Positions 9,110 through 17,886 of a DNA stretch of 64,000 nucleotides are shown here, piece after piece. The notes beneath the pieces were generated by a model. It saw only the letters and a program-made list of their open reading frames with translations, had not been told where the DNA came from and made no database searches. Each line of letters begins with the position of its first letter. Within the stretch, counting starts at the first letter, position 1. Made by a program: the position numbers and the translations under genes. The stretch is taken from NCBI RefSeq assembly GCF_026342435.1, contig NZ_JAPEMT010000003.1, forward strand, positions 744,001-808,000. Reading direction: 5' to 3'. The stretch is from Streptomyces sp. NBC_00237 (lineage in GTDB: Bacteria; Actinomycetota; Actinomycetes; Streptomycetales; Streptomycetaceae).

Positions 9110-10486
9110 ATGTCTGCGCACACCCCCAGGCCCACGGTCCGCCACCGAGGCCCCCGTACCTCCTCCGCCACCACCTTTCTCACCCTGGTGCCGGACACCG
9201 CCACCCCCGCTCCCGCCCCCGCGAGGGCCAAGCGGCACATCGCTCCCCTCGACGGTCTGCGCGGCCTCGCCGTCCTGGGCGTGCTCTTCTACCACGCAGG
9301 TCACTTCGGCGGCGGGTTCCTCGGCGTCGACCTCTTCTTCGTCCTGTCCGGGTTCCTGATCACCGGGCTGCTGCTGAACGAGGCACGGCAAGCGGCGGCC
9401 ACGGGCCGCCGCGTCGACCTGGTGGCGTTCTGGGGGCGACGGGCCCGCCGTCTGCTGCCCGCGCTCGCGACGACCCTCGCGGGCACGCTGCTGCTGGTGT
9501 GGGCGCTCGGCCCGGCGGATCTGCTGCGCAACGCGCTCGACGACGCCCCCTGGGTGGTGGCGAACCTCGCCAACTGGCACTTCATCGCCGACCGGATCGG
9601 CTACTGGGACGCGGCCGACACCCGGGTCTTCAGCCACCTGTGGTCCATCGCCGTCGAGGAACAGTTCTACCTGGTGTGGCCGCTGCTGCTGGCCCTTCTC
9701 GCGACCGGCGGCCGACTGGTCCGCACCCGTTCACACCAGCGGCACTCACCCGCCCTCCCCGACGTCGAGCGGGCCTCCGCGCGGGCGGGCCGCCGGGTCG
9801 CCGCCGTGGCCGGTCTCGGCGCCGTCGCCTCCCTCGTCCTCATGATCTCGATGGCCCCGCTGAACCCCGACACCACCCGCGTCTACGAGGGCACCGACAC
9901 CCGCGCCTTCGCACTGCTGCTCGGCGCCCTGATGGCCACCGACCCGGCACGCACCCTGCTGTCGCGCCTCGGCGAGCGGATGTCCGGATGGCTGGGCCTG
10001 GTGCTGGCTGCGGGCATCGCCGGGTACTGGTTCGTGATCGACGGCGAGAAGTCCCCTTCCCTCTTCCAGGGCGCCCTCTTCGCGCACTCGCTGGCCGCGG
10101 CCCTGCTGATCGCCTGCCTCGCGCACGCCCCGGGCAGCGCGGTCGGCCGGGTGCTGGGCGCGGGCCCGCTCCGCTGGGTGGGCCAGCTGTCGTACAGCCT
10201 GTACCTGTGGCACTGGCCGGTACTGCTGCTGCTGAGCGAAGAGCGCACCGGCCTCACCGGCTGGTCCCGTACGGCACTGGCTCTCGCGGTGTCCTTCGCG
10301 GCCGCGATCGCGTCGAAGTACCTGATCGAGGACCCCATCCGGTTCCGGGCGAGGTGGGCGCACGGGCGCACCGGGTTCCTCGCGGTGGCCGCGACCTTCG
10401 TCGCGCTGATCGCACTGTGGTACTGCATCCCCGAGCCGCCTGCCCCGGGCACGGGCAGCGTGGACCTCACCCAGCTCACCGGCTGA
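9110..10486 (+). CDS. OafA/YrhL-type membrane acyltransferase (acyltransferase_3)
   Basis: This 458-residue multipass membrane O-acyltransferase begins with family hallmarks: HIAPLDGLRGLAVLGVLFYH with the catalytic His, FLGVDLFFVLSGFLITGLLL, FWGRRARRLLPAL and FSHLWSIAVEEQFYLVWPLL. About ten hydrophobic segments follow, including LRWVGQLSYSLYLWHWPVLL. The ATG at 9110 has GGAGAGAA nine bases upstream. Such enzymes move acetyl or other acyl groups onto sugars outside the cytoplasm. Some homologues carry a fused SGNH domain; here an SGNH protein is encoded separately just upstream. Confidence 0.9.
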   Translation: MSAHTPRPTVRHRGPRTSSATTFLTLVPDTATPAPAPARAKRHIAPLDGLRGLAVLGVLFYHAGHFGGGFLGVDLFFVLSGFLITGLLLNEARQAAATGRRVDLVAFWGRRARRLLPALATTLAGTLLLVWALGPADLLRNALDDAPWVVANLANWHFIADRIGYWDAADTRVFSHLWSIAVEEQFYLVWPLLLALLATGGRLVRTRSHQRHSPALPDVERASARAGRRVAAVAGLGAVASLVLMISMAPLNPDTTRVYEGTDTRAFALLLGALMATDPARTLLSRLGERMSGWLGLVLAAGIAGYWFVIDGEKSPSLFQGALFAHSLAAALLIACLAHAPGSAVGRVLGAGPLRWVGQLSYSLYLWHWPVLLLLSEERTGLTGWSRTALALAVSFAAAIASKYLIEDPIRFRARWAHGRTGFLAVAATFVALIALWYCIPEPPAPGTGSVDLTQLTG

Positions 10487-10489
10487 CGG

Positions 10490-10560
10490 CCGGAACGGGA
10501 CCGGGGCGGGACCGGAACGGGACCGGGGCGAGGCCGGGGCGAGGCCGACCCCGCCCCGCC
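10490..10560. repeat. GC-rich short tandem repeat after acyltransferase gene
   Basis: The unit CGGAACGGGACCGGGGCG occurs twice, followed by GGCCGGGGCGA-type variants and a C-rich run that can pair with them. It lies directly downstream of a stop codon and may act as a transcription terminator or simply be slippage-prone DNA. Confidence 0.5.
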
Positions 10561-10624
10561 CCGCCCTCCACCGTCCGGCTCAATTTCCCGCGCCCCCCTG
10601 GCCCCCTCGCACGATCCTGGCCGT

Positions 10625-11944
10625 ATGCCCTCCTCCGCGCCGCCCGGCCCGCGCCCCCGAATACCGCGGTCCGTACTGGCCTGGGCCACGTTCCTGCTTT
10701 TCGCCGTCGCGGCGGTGGCGGCGATCGGAGTCGGGAACCCCCTGCACGAGATGCGCGTCCAGCGGGGCAGGACGGCCCTGGCGGTGCTGTGCACCGTCGC
10801 CGGTCTGATCTGCGCGTCGGCGCTGCTGATCCGCCCCTCCCTCGCACGTCCGAAGCGGGTCGCCTGCTTCAGCCTGGCGTTTAGCCTGCTGTGCGCGCTC
10901 GGCACGCTCTTCACCTGGATAGCCGTCGGCACCGGCCACACCCTGGAAGACGTTCCCGGCACCCCGGTCTCCACCAAGGAACAGGTCCGGGCCGAGCTCA
11001 CCGCGAAGGGCCGCGAAGGGCTCCAGCCCATCCCGACGGGCGTCTTGGTCGAGACCATGGAGTTCACCAACTCCCACAACGTCCGCCTCACCGGTTACGT
11101 ATGGCAGACCCTGCCCGCCGACGCGGCCGACACGGAGCATCCCCACCTCGACCTTCCCGACGCCGTCGACGGCGGGGTGACCACGACCCGGACCTACCGC
11201 GCCAAACGGGACGACCAGCAGGTCGTCGGCTGGCAGCTGCGGGCGACCCTGCGCCAGTCCTTCGACTACGGCAACTTCCCGCTGGACAAGCAGACGGTCG
11301 GACTGACCATGCGCCCGCGCTCCGCCCGCGTCGTCCTGGTGCCGGACTTCTACGCCTACCCGTCCTGGCAGCCGGGGAAGAAGTACGGCCTGTACCAGGA
11401 TCTGGTCAGCGGCGAGTGGCACACCGAGTACACGACGTACAGCCTCGACATGGCCCACGAGGCGACGAACTACGGCCGCCCGGCAGTGAGCATCGGCGGC
11501 GGAGTTCCCGAGCTCTCCTTCGTGGTGGGCGTGTCCCGGCCCTTCCTGAGCCCGTTGCTGCACTACCTGGTGCCGCTGCTGGTGATCGCGTTCCTGGTGT
11601 TCGGGTCGCTCTTCGTGATCACCGTCGATCCGGACCGCCGTACCGTCTCGGGATTCAGCACCTGGGCGGTGATCAGCTTCTGCGGTTCGATGCTGCTGGT
11701 GGTGTCGGTTCAGCTCAGTTCGCTGTACGACGCCACGGGCTCCAGCGGCATCGTCTACGCGGAGTACTTCTACTTCATCCAGTACGTGGTGATCAGCCTG
11801 GTCTGCCTGGACGTCATCGAGCACACCTCGCCACGGCTCAACAGGATCATCGACTGGCGCGGCAACGCGGTGGCCCGCCTGCTGTACTGGCCGGTCTACT
11901 CCACGCTGCTGCTGCTGGCCACGGTGGGCGTCCTGCTGTTGTGA
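10625..11944 (+). CDS. Pentameric ligand-gated ion channel-like membrane protein
   Basis: This 439-residue integral membrane protein starts with three predicted transmembrane helices (about residues 15-105). An extracytoplasmic beta-rich domain of about 190 residues follows. It contains SFDYGNFPLDKQTVGL (near residue 212), which matches the D-x-x-x-F/Y-P-x-D-x-Q-T signature of Cys-loop receptors in the bacterial form lacking cysteines. Four closely spaced helices follow, as in the channel domain: HYLVPLLVIAFLVFGSLFV with the M1 Pro, FSTWAVISFCGSMLLVVSV, YAEYFYFIQYVVISLVCL and a final YSTLLLLATVGVLL. Channel function and ligand are inferred. The extra N-terminal membrane unit is atypical. Confidence 0.6.
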   Translation: MPSSAPPGPRPRIPRSVLAWATFLLFAVAAVAAIGVGNPLHEMRVQRGRTALAVLCTVAGLICASALLIRPSLARPKRVACFSLAFSLLCALGTLFTWIAVGTGHTLEDVPGTPVSTKEQVRAELTAKGREGLQPIPTGVLVETMEFTNSHNVRLTGYVWQTLPADAADTEHPHLDLPDAVDGGVTTTRTYRAKRDDQQVVGWQLRATLRQSFDYGNFPLDKQTVGLTMRPRSARVVLVPDFYAYPSWQPGKKYGLYQDLVSGEWHTEYTTYSLDMAHEATNYGRPAVSIGGGVPELSFVVGVSRPFLSPLLHYLVPLLVIAFLVFGSLFVITVDPDRRTVSGFSTWAVISFCGSMLLVVSVQLSSLYDATGSSGIVYAEYFYFIQYVVISLVCLDVIEHTSPRLNRIIDWRGNAVARLLYWPVYSTLLLLATVGVLLL

Positions 11945-12286
11945 CGCCGGAGGCGCTCAGTCGGCCAGGTAGTCGTGCAGCGGCTGCATCGGCGCCAGGG
12001 TGAGATCGGTGCCGACGTGACTGGCCGAGACCACCGCCCGTACCGGCAGATCGGCCAACGGCGCCAGTACGTGCGCGGGCGTATGTGGTCGGGCATCGGC
12101 CCGTACCGCCTTCTTGTCGCCCTCCCGGACAGCGTTCCCGGTCAACCGGTCGACCCCGCCGTCGGCCTCTTCCATACCTCCGCGTTCACCGGACTCGCCC
12201 GGACCGCCGAGGTGTTGCTCGTATGCCGGGACAGGCTGGCCGTACCGGGACTGCCTGAAGGCGGCGGGGCTCTGACCGGGGGCGCT
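11945..12286. other. Intergenic, weak minus-strand open frame only
   Basis: A 72-codon minus frame ending at 11957 shows coding-like bias (LAPLADLPVRAVVSASHVG) but has no recognisable family or good start. It may be the tail of a lost gene. No other feature was found. Confidence 0.35.
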
Positions 12287-12970
12287 TCAACCGGTGCCCG
12301 GGCTGCGGCCGGTCAGTCCGGCGGAGTGGGCCAGAATCGCAGCCTGGACACGGTTGCTGGTGCCGAGCTTGCCGATGACGCTGCCGAGGTGGGACTTGAC
12401 GGTCGCCTCTGTCACCTTGAGTTCGGCGGCGGTTTCGGCGTTGGACGGTCCCCGGGCGACTGCTGGCAGTACGTCGCGTTCGCGGACGCTGAGGGAGGCG
12501 ATGGCCTGCTGCTGGGCAGCAGGCAGCGCCGGCGGCGCAGGCTCGTACGACTCGATCAGCCGACGGGTGACGGCAGGGGAGAGCATCGCCTCCCCGGCGT
12601 GTACTACGGCGTGTACTACCTCAATGGCCTGGAGCAGCGCTTCGGGTTCGGTGTCCTTCAGTAGAAATCCGGCCGCGCCCGCCTGGAGGGCGGCCTGGAT
12701 GTAGTCGTCCTGGCCGAATGTGGTCAGGATGATGATGCGGGGCGGGTCGGACAGCGCGGAGTTGATCGCCGAGGTGGCAGCGATGCCGTCCATACGCGGC
12801 ATCCGAATGTCCATCAGGACGACGTCCGACTGGAGCGAACGGACGGCCTCCAGGGCTTCGGCACCGTCCCGGATGCGGGCGACGACGTGCAAGTTCGGAG
12901 ACAGCTCGACGATCAGGGCGAGAGCCTGACTGATGATGGCATCGTCGTCGACGATCATGACCTTGATCAT
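12287..12970 (-). CDS. NarL/LuxR-type response regulator
   Basis: This 227-residue response regulator has a receiver domain MIVDDDAIISQ with phospho-acceptor Asp54 in VVLMDIRMPRMDG and the conserved Lys in FLLKDTEPEALL. Its C-terminal LuxR-type helix-turn-helix is LSVRERDVLPAVARGPSNAE followed by TAAELKVTEATVKSHLGSVI. Two prolines (DVLP and GPSN, where the family has Leu) fall in the HTH helices and could weaken DNA binding. The ATG at 12970 has GAGGAA five bases upstream. A truncated histidine-kinase gene lies directly upstream on the same strand, so the natural partner appears damaged. Confidence 0.85.
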   Translation of the reverse strand: MIKVMIVDDDAIISQALALIVELSPNLHVVARIRDGAEALEAVRSLQSDVVLMDIRMPRMDGIAATSAINSALSDPPRIIILTTFGQDDYIQAALQAGAAGFLLKDTEPEALLQAIEVVHAVVHAGEAMLSPAVTRRLIESYEPAPPALPAAQQQAIASLSVRERDVLPAVARGPSNAETAAELKVTEATVKSHLGSVIGKLGTSNRVQAAILAHSAGLTGRSPGTG

Positions 12971-13031
12971 AGGGTTCCTCGTGTCGCGGGAAGGGGTGGA
13001 CCGCAGGTCCGGGGCATGGTTCAGGGCGGGG

Positions 13032-13290
13032 TCACGGCTTGGCACCGGGCTCGGTCGCGGCGACGGGCAGTTCGGCTGTCACTCGGAACCCGCCACTGCC
13101 GGTGGCCGCCGCGGTGAATGTGCCGCCCACCTGCCTGACCCGCTCCCGCAGGCCGATGAGACCGCTTCTGCCGCTCGGCACGGAAAGCTGCGGCCGGTGG
13201 CCCTTGGGGCTGCCGATCATGAGGTGCAGTCGGCCACCGCGGCGGCGGAGGGTGACGGTGACGGTTGCTGGACCGGAGGCGGCAAAGACC
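13032..13290 (-). pseudogene. Histidine kinase C-terminal ATPase stub
   Basis: The frame ending at 13032 encodes VTVTLRRRGGRLHLMIGSPK, then SGRSGLIGLRERVRQVGGTF and GFRVTAELPVA. This is the G2-box end of the HATPase domain of NarX/DesK-type kinases (G.GL.GL.ERV...GG.....GGF.V...LP). The phospho-acceptor and sensor parts are missing upstream of about 13290. It ends about 60 bp before the response regulator start, the usual gene order of such pairs. Confidence 0.65.
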
Positions 13291-13628
13291 GCGGTGGAAG
13301 CCGCGATCGGCGGCCGGTTCAAGAGCTGGGCCGAGCCCGCCCTCAACCTGGTCAACGCGGTGGGCGGGGCCCTGGCGGTCCGCCTCACCGGTCGCGGGTT
13401 CTACCGCGAGCGAGGACGCACTGGCCCTGTGGTGCCGACTCGGGGAGCAGGTCGACTGGTCCTCAGTTGCGACCACGAGCCTCGCGCCTGTGCGGCTGGC
13501 CGTCGACGGACTCGCCGCCTGGTTCGACGGCCCGGTCCGCCACCGCGACCCGGACCGCGCTCTTCGAGTCGACACAGACACCGCGAAGCGCCGACGGGTT
13601 GCCGCCGGGTCTTCGTGCGTGGCGGTGG
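13291..13628. other. Unassigned stretch, gene debris
   Basis: Plus-strand frames here read AAIGGRFKSWAEPALNLVNA and EDALALWCRLGEQVDWSSVA. These look coding-like, but I cannot assign them to a family, and they lie in different frames. The stretch probably replaced the upstream half of the kinase gene. Confidence 0.3.
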
Positions 13629-14204
13629 TCAGCTTTGTTGGCGGAAGTCCAGCATGTAGAAGACCTTGTCGTAGCGGTGTTCTCCGACGGCGACGAAGCC
13701 GGGCAGACGGCCGTATTCGGTGAAGCCCAGTGACCGGTAGAGGGATAGGGCATGGGTGTTGTCGGCACGGGCGTCCAGAGTGAGGATCTCGATACCCGCC
13801 TCCCGGGCGTCAGCGATCAGGGCAGCGGTCAGAGCCCGGCCGACACCACGACCCTGGGCAGCAGCGTCTACCGCGACCTTCTCCAGATCGGCGTGGGGGC
13901 GATGGGTCGGTCGGGCGTAGCGGCGCCAGTACCCCAACCCGACAAGCCGACGGTCCAGGTAGGCGACACGCAGGGCCGCGTCCCCGGCCTGCACCGCGGA
14001 GACGACGTGGCCGAGAAGTTCCGCCACCTCATCCCGCGAGGGTGGTTCGACCCAGCCCAGCGCGGCACCTCCACTGACCAGGTCCGCCAGGATCTGGTGG
14101 GCCGACTCGGCAAATCGGACCTCCAGTTCCGGATCGGAAGTCAGCTCCGTGGCGGCAAGGATGGCGGGCTGAGTGGTCACACCGCTGGTCATGGCCGGAT
14201 TCAT
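13629..14204 (-). CDS. GNAT-family N-acetyltransferase
   Basis: This protein of about 191 residues has the acetyl-CoA loop VDAAAQGRGVGRALTAALI (motif A, R/Q-x-x-G-x-G/A) and the C-terminal motif B region LDARADNTHALSLYRSLGF followed by TEYGRLPGF. Both are complete, so the enzyme is probably active on a small molecule or protein amine in the cytosol. The start could be the ATG at 14204 or 14192. It is divergent from the YrhB-like gene at 14359. Confidence 0.85.
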   Translation of the reverse strand: MNPAMTSGVTTQPAILAATELTSDPELEVRFAESAHQILADLVSGGAALGWVEPPSRDEVAELLGHVVSAVQAGDAALRVAYLDRRLVGLGYWRRYARPTHRPHADLEKVAVDAAAQGRGVGRALTAALIADAREAGIEILTLDARADNTHALSLYRSLGFTEYGRLPGFVAVGEHRYDKVFYMLDFRQQS

Positions 14205-14358
14205 GACCGGCAGCCTAGCCAGCCCAAGGCTCAACCGAGACTCCGCGCTCCGGCCTCGGCTGCGGCCAGGCCGTCACTGACCCACGCTCAGCCTTTGTCG
14301 CAACGACAGGCATGGTGACGGCGGGCCCAGAAATCTGCTGGCCAGCATCTGATCCATA

Positions 14359-14943
14359 GTGGATGCTGCACGCGTGATCGGGCGAGAGACGGCAGTTCGT
14401 ATCGTCGAGGAAGAGCTGGACCGCGAGAACCAGAGGTGGACCGCTCTCGGCGTGGACCCGCTGCGCACAACAGTGCTGCATGCAGAGGAACACGAACTGG
14501 TCTGGAAGGTCTACTGGCAGTCCGAGGAATTCGCCCGCACCCGGAACCCCCACGCCATGCTGGTCGGCCACGGCCCCTACCTGGTCGACCGCATCGACGG
14601 CGGGCTGCACCGAATCGGAGCCGTCTCCGAAATAGAGGGAGCCTGGGAGGCTGACTACCGTGTTCGCATCCGCAGGCTGGCCATCCGCACCTCTGTGGAC
14701 GATCTGCACGATGAGATACGCGACGCTGCCGCCGTGCGTGGGCGCATCCCAGCGGTACGCATCCTGCGCCGGAGACTGCCGATGCTCTCTCCATCGCAGG
14801 CCCTTGAGTACGTGACTGCGCTGCTGCACGCCGAAGTCCCAGCCCACCTTGTGGCGGTCGCCGTTGAACAACTCATTGAACCCATGAATCCAGTGCTCGC
14901 CGTGCAGACCATCCGCCAGGGAAAGCTCGGCGAGAGGAACTGA
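14359..14943 (+). CDS. YrhB/Imm35-domain protein
   Basis: This 194-residue protein has an N-terminal domain with AVRIVEEELDRENQ, EHELVWKVYWQSEEF, HAMLVGHGPYLVDRIDGGLH and RIG. This pattern (ALxG..P.lVDk.dG.i) is that of YrhB and immunity protein 35. The remainder (LRRRLPMLSPSQALEYVTAL) is a helical extension without known family. Imm35 proteins can neutralise polymorphic toxins, but no toxin gene is adjacent, so it may be an orphan immunity gene or a housekeeping chaperone-like protein. Confidence 0.6.
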   Translation: MDAARVIGRETAVRIVEEELDRENQRWTALGVDPLRTTVLHAEEHELVWKVYWQSEEFARTRNPHAMLVGHGPYLVDRIDGGLHRIGAVSEIEGAWEADYRVRIRRLAIRTSVDDLHDEIRDAAAVRGRIPAVRILRRRLPMLSPSQALEYVTALLHAEVPAHLVAVAVEQLIEPMNPVLAVQTIRQGKLGERN

Positions 14944-15160
14944 CGCACGGAGGAACCTCTTCACCGCTCCAGCCGAGTCCGGCTCAGGTCTCAGGCGGAA
15001 ACGAGGCGGGCCCGGGTAGAACACGTCATCGGCCGGATGGGGGCGACGGCGCCACCAGGTCGGCCCCGAGGCGCAGGCGGAAGCCGGTGTTGCCACGTGG
15101 GGGTGGCCGGGACACCACGTCAGAGGTGTCCCGGCCACCGGGATGTGCCCGTGTCGGACG

Positions 15161-15622
15161 CTACTGCCCGGCCGGCTGGGGCAGGACGACTCCGAATTCG
15201 TCGTCGGCCCGGTCGAGGACCAGCTCGAAGGGATCGGCCGTTCCCTCGAAGCGGACGGTGACGGTGACCCGGGTCAGGTCGGGTCCCTCGAAGTCGGCCA
15301 GTGCCGGCTTCTGGGCCGCCTCGCCCCACTGTTCCACCCAACGCTGCGCGACGGCGTAGGGCTCCCTGTCGTCGTTCAATGCGAGTGCGGCCAGCGCGTC
15401 CGCGTCACGGTCGCGCAGATGGCGCAGGACCAGCTGCGTGGTGCGCAGCGTCCCGGGCATGGGTTGCCCGGTGACCTTCAGCGCCAGCTCTCCGGTGCCG
15501 TCCTCGACCCACCCGGGGGTGCGGTCGCGGCCGGATACCGCAGGTCCGGTGTCGCAGGCCGTGAGCGGGAGGAGCGCGGCCAGCAACAGCAGGGCAATGA
15601 CGCGATGCCTGCGACGGTGCAC
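15161..15622 (-). CDS. Secreted lipoprotein of unknown function
   Basis: This 153-residue protein has a GTG start, a basic N-terminus, the hydrophobic run VIALLLLAALLPLTAC with a lipobox Cys, then a soluble domain (LRTTQLVLRHLRDRDADALA and WGEAAQKPALADFEGPDLTR). The soluble part resembles the small SnoaL/NTF2-like-sized domains of Streptomyces lipoproteins, but no motif fixes its function. It starts 17 bp after the stop of the amidase-domain pseudogene on the same strand, so the two form an operon and probably share a cell-envelope role. Confidence 0.75.
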   Translation of the reverse strand: MHRRRHRVIALLLLAALLPLTACDTGPAVSGRDRTPGWVEDGTGELALKVTGQPMPGTLRTTQLVLRHLRDRDADALAALALNDDREPYAVAQRWVEQWGEAAQKPALADFEGPDLTRVTVTVRFEGTADPFELVLDRADDEFGVVLPQPAGQ

Positions 15623-15639
15623 GTGCGGCCTCCGAGGGC

Positions 15640-16739
15640 TTATGTCGTCTTGCCAGGGCGGATGATGCTGATCCCGCCCACGTCCTTCTTCTTGAGTATG
15701 TTCGCCAAAGTGTTGACATTGCTGCCGCCGTGCTGCCTGACCTCGGCATTCCCCCGGCTGGCGCTCACGATGACCGCCGCGTGGTTCCATGTCCGGTCGC
15801 TCTTGTAGAAGACGAACAGGAGATCGCCGGGGCGTGCGTCGTAGCGGGGAGATCTCCCGGCCGACGCGGTGGCCCTTGAGGTGGTTGCGCAGGTTGTTGG
15901 CCGCCGCCCAGCTCCAGCTGGAGGTCACCTGGGGGACACCGCGTGGGTAGACCCTGCGCTGCCACCACTTCGAACCGTCCCGCTGACCGCCGCTGCGCTG
16001 CTTCATCCTTCCGCCGTAGTACAGGGCCTTGGAGACGAAGTTTGGTGCAGTCCTGGCCGTACTCCCATCGGATGGTCACGTTGCGCTTGGCCCAGTTCGC
16101 GGTACCGCTGCCCGGAGCCGCGCGCAGCACGGCGGGTGGGGCGTGCGGGAGCGGCTCCTCGGGGAGCATGCCGTCACCTTCAAGGGTGATCAGCGGTTTG
16201 TCCTCGGGATCGGAGCCGCCCTCGTCGACGTGGTCCTGCGCGGGCGGTGCCACGGTGACGGCGGCCGACGCGGCCGTCGTACCGGTGCCGTACGGGGAGC
16301 CGGTGGTGACGGTGGCCTGGTGGTCTGCGCCGTTGGCCAGTCCCGGGAATGCGGCGCGGGTGTCCTCGGTGGTGGTGCGGGCCACCTCTGTGCTGTCCTT
16401 GGTGACGACGACGGTGTAGTGGAGGGTGTCTATCGCGGCACCCGGGTCGGTCGGCGGGTTCCAGGTCGCCAGGAGTCCGCCGTCGGCGGCCACGGCCTTC
16501 ACCTGCTCGACTGCGCCGGGTGCGGTCGGGGGCACGTACTCGAGCACCAGGGAGGGCCGGTCGGCCGGATCGGCCGCGCGCGAGGAGTGGTAGACGACGC
16601 CGGGCGCCGGGGTGGACTCGTCGCCGTGGCGGAGGCTGAAGCCGTGGTTCGGGGAGTCCGGGCCACAGCCTGCGACCAGCGGCCCCAGATCGAGGTCGGT
16701 CAGGGCGTGCGGGAGCCCGTCCTGGTGCGGAGTAGTCAA
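15640..16739 (-). pseudogene. Cell-surface protein: DNRLRE-Fn3-amidase domains, broken frames
   Basis: Read across three frames the protein has a DNRLRE-type end (YHSSRAADPADRPSLVLEYV), a fibronectin type III domain (LLATWNPPTDPGAAIDTLHY), a linker, and an amidase-like NlpC/CHAP-size domain. That domain contains YGQDCT(N)FVSKALYYGG, SWSWAAANNLRNHL, DARPGDLLFVFYKSDRTWNH and QHGGSNVNTLANILKKKD. Two one-base insertions break it: in AAA near 16041 and in CCCC near 15849. The N-terminus is missing at the junction with the HAD gene at 16740. The domain set fits a cell-wall hydrolase. Homopolymer errors could account for the frame breaks but not for the missing N-terminus. Confidence 0.7.
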
Positions 16740-17264
16740 TCAGCCCTGGTGTAGCCGCAGCCAGTGGTCGAGTGTGGTGAAGTCCTCGTCGGTGATGCCG
16801 TGCCGGGCAGTGACGCGGTGCAGGAGGGCTTGGCCGGGGTGGTGTGCTTCCATCCAGATCCGGTCGGTGGTGGTGATTTCGTCATCGATCCAGGCGAAGG
16901 GGCGTCCGGCCGCCCAGCGGAGGAGCTCACGGGTTTTCCAGTGGAGCCCGTCCTGCTCGTCTTCGTCGGACGGCTCGGGCCAGGTCACGACGGGCAGTTC
17001 CGGCAGGCCCAGCCACGGGGCGAGGCATGCGTTGGCGTCGGACATCCACGTGGTGGCCCACACCAGCTCGCACGGCAGCGCCATCAGCCGCGGGCCGTGC
17101 GCCGGATTGACCCTGGTGATGAGCGGGTTGGTGTCTGCTCCCGGTATGTGACGCCCGGTCTTGTAGGTCGGGTATCCGTCTGGAAGCTGTTGCCGGGTTG
17201 CCCCGAAGGGAATGAGTGGGCCATCGACATCGAGAAAGAGAAGGGGCAGCGTAGAACCGATCAC
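16740..17264 (-). CDS. HAD-like hydrolase of the Swiss-army-knife (SAK) type
   Basis: This 174-residue protein starts with LPLLFLDVDGPLIPFG, the DxD motif of HAD phosphohydrolases, followed by ELVWATTWMSDANACLAP (motif II Thr) and GRPFAWIDDEITTTDRIW (motif IV Asp pair). This order matches the small HAD domain first noted in RNA-repair 'Swiss army knife' proteins and common as a stand-alone protein in Streptomyces. The substrate is unknown. The start is GTG. Its stop abuts the truncated end of the amidase pseudogene. Confidence 0.75.
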   Translation of the reverse strand: MIGSTLPLLFLDVDGPLIPFGATRQQLPDGYPTYKTGRHIPGADTNPLITRVNPAHGPRLMALPCELVWATTWMSDANACLAPWLGLPELPVVTWPEPSDEDEQDGLHWKTRELLRWAAGRPFAWIDDEITTTDRIWMEAHHPGQALLHRVTARHGITDEDFTTLDHWLRLHQG

Positions 17265-17886
17265 GTGGGCACGGTAGCGGTGTTCAGGCTCGTGCGACCG
17301 GTCCGTGCCGGTCTCCGGTCAGGACGCTGTGCGCTTCGGGAGGGTGGTGAGGGCGGCGATGGGGTCGTTGAGCGAAGAGCTCCGGCAACGGGAAGCAGCG
17401 GCCCGTGCGCAGGTGCAGGAACGCGTGGGTCGCTAGCGAAACGCTGCGTAGCGCGCTCAGGCTGACAGTTCATGTCCGCCTTGTCAGCCCAGGGCATCTT
17501 GTCAGCCCGGTCCATGTTGAGCGAAGCGAAAAGGCAGGAACTGCTGGCGCCTCACACCGCGTCGGAACCCTTGGTCTTGGCGGGGAGCTGGGGTTTTTCG
17601 TGGCCCCGATTCTGGCTGCCCATGTGGGCCGCTTTACGGGTCGAGTACGAATCCAGGATTGAGAAGTCGGCACCCTGGAGATCCTTTGGGTGCGGGCCGA
17701 CGGAAGGAACTGCCGGGGTGAGGGCATTTGTGTGCCCTCGCGTTTCCGATGGGCGCCTTCGCGCCCAATTCGGCAGTCAGTGGACCTGTTGGGTCCGCCG
17801 AGCCGTATTTCCCGCCACTTCCGCTCACGCCACAGCCCGCTGGCCGACAAGTGGTGCGGCACGAACACCATATGGAGAGGACCGAG
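17265..17886. other. 622-bp gap upstream of the biosynthetic cluster
   Basis: No gene with family support is visible. The segment presumably carries the promoter of the flavin monooxygenase gene at 17887; I cannot fix -35/-10 boxes with confidence. Confidence 0.4.
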
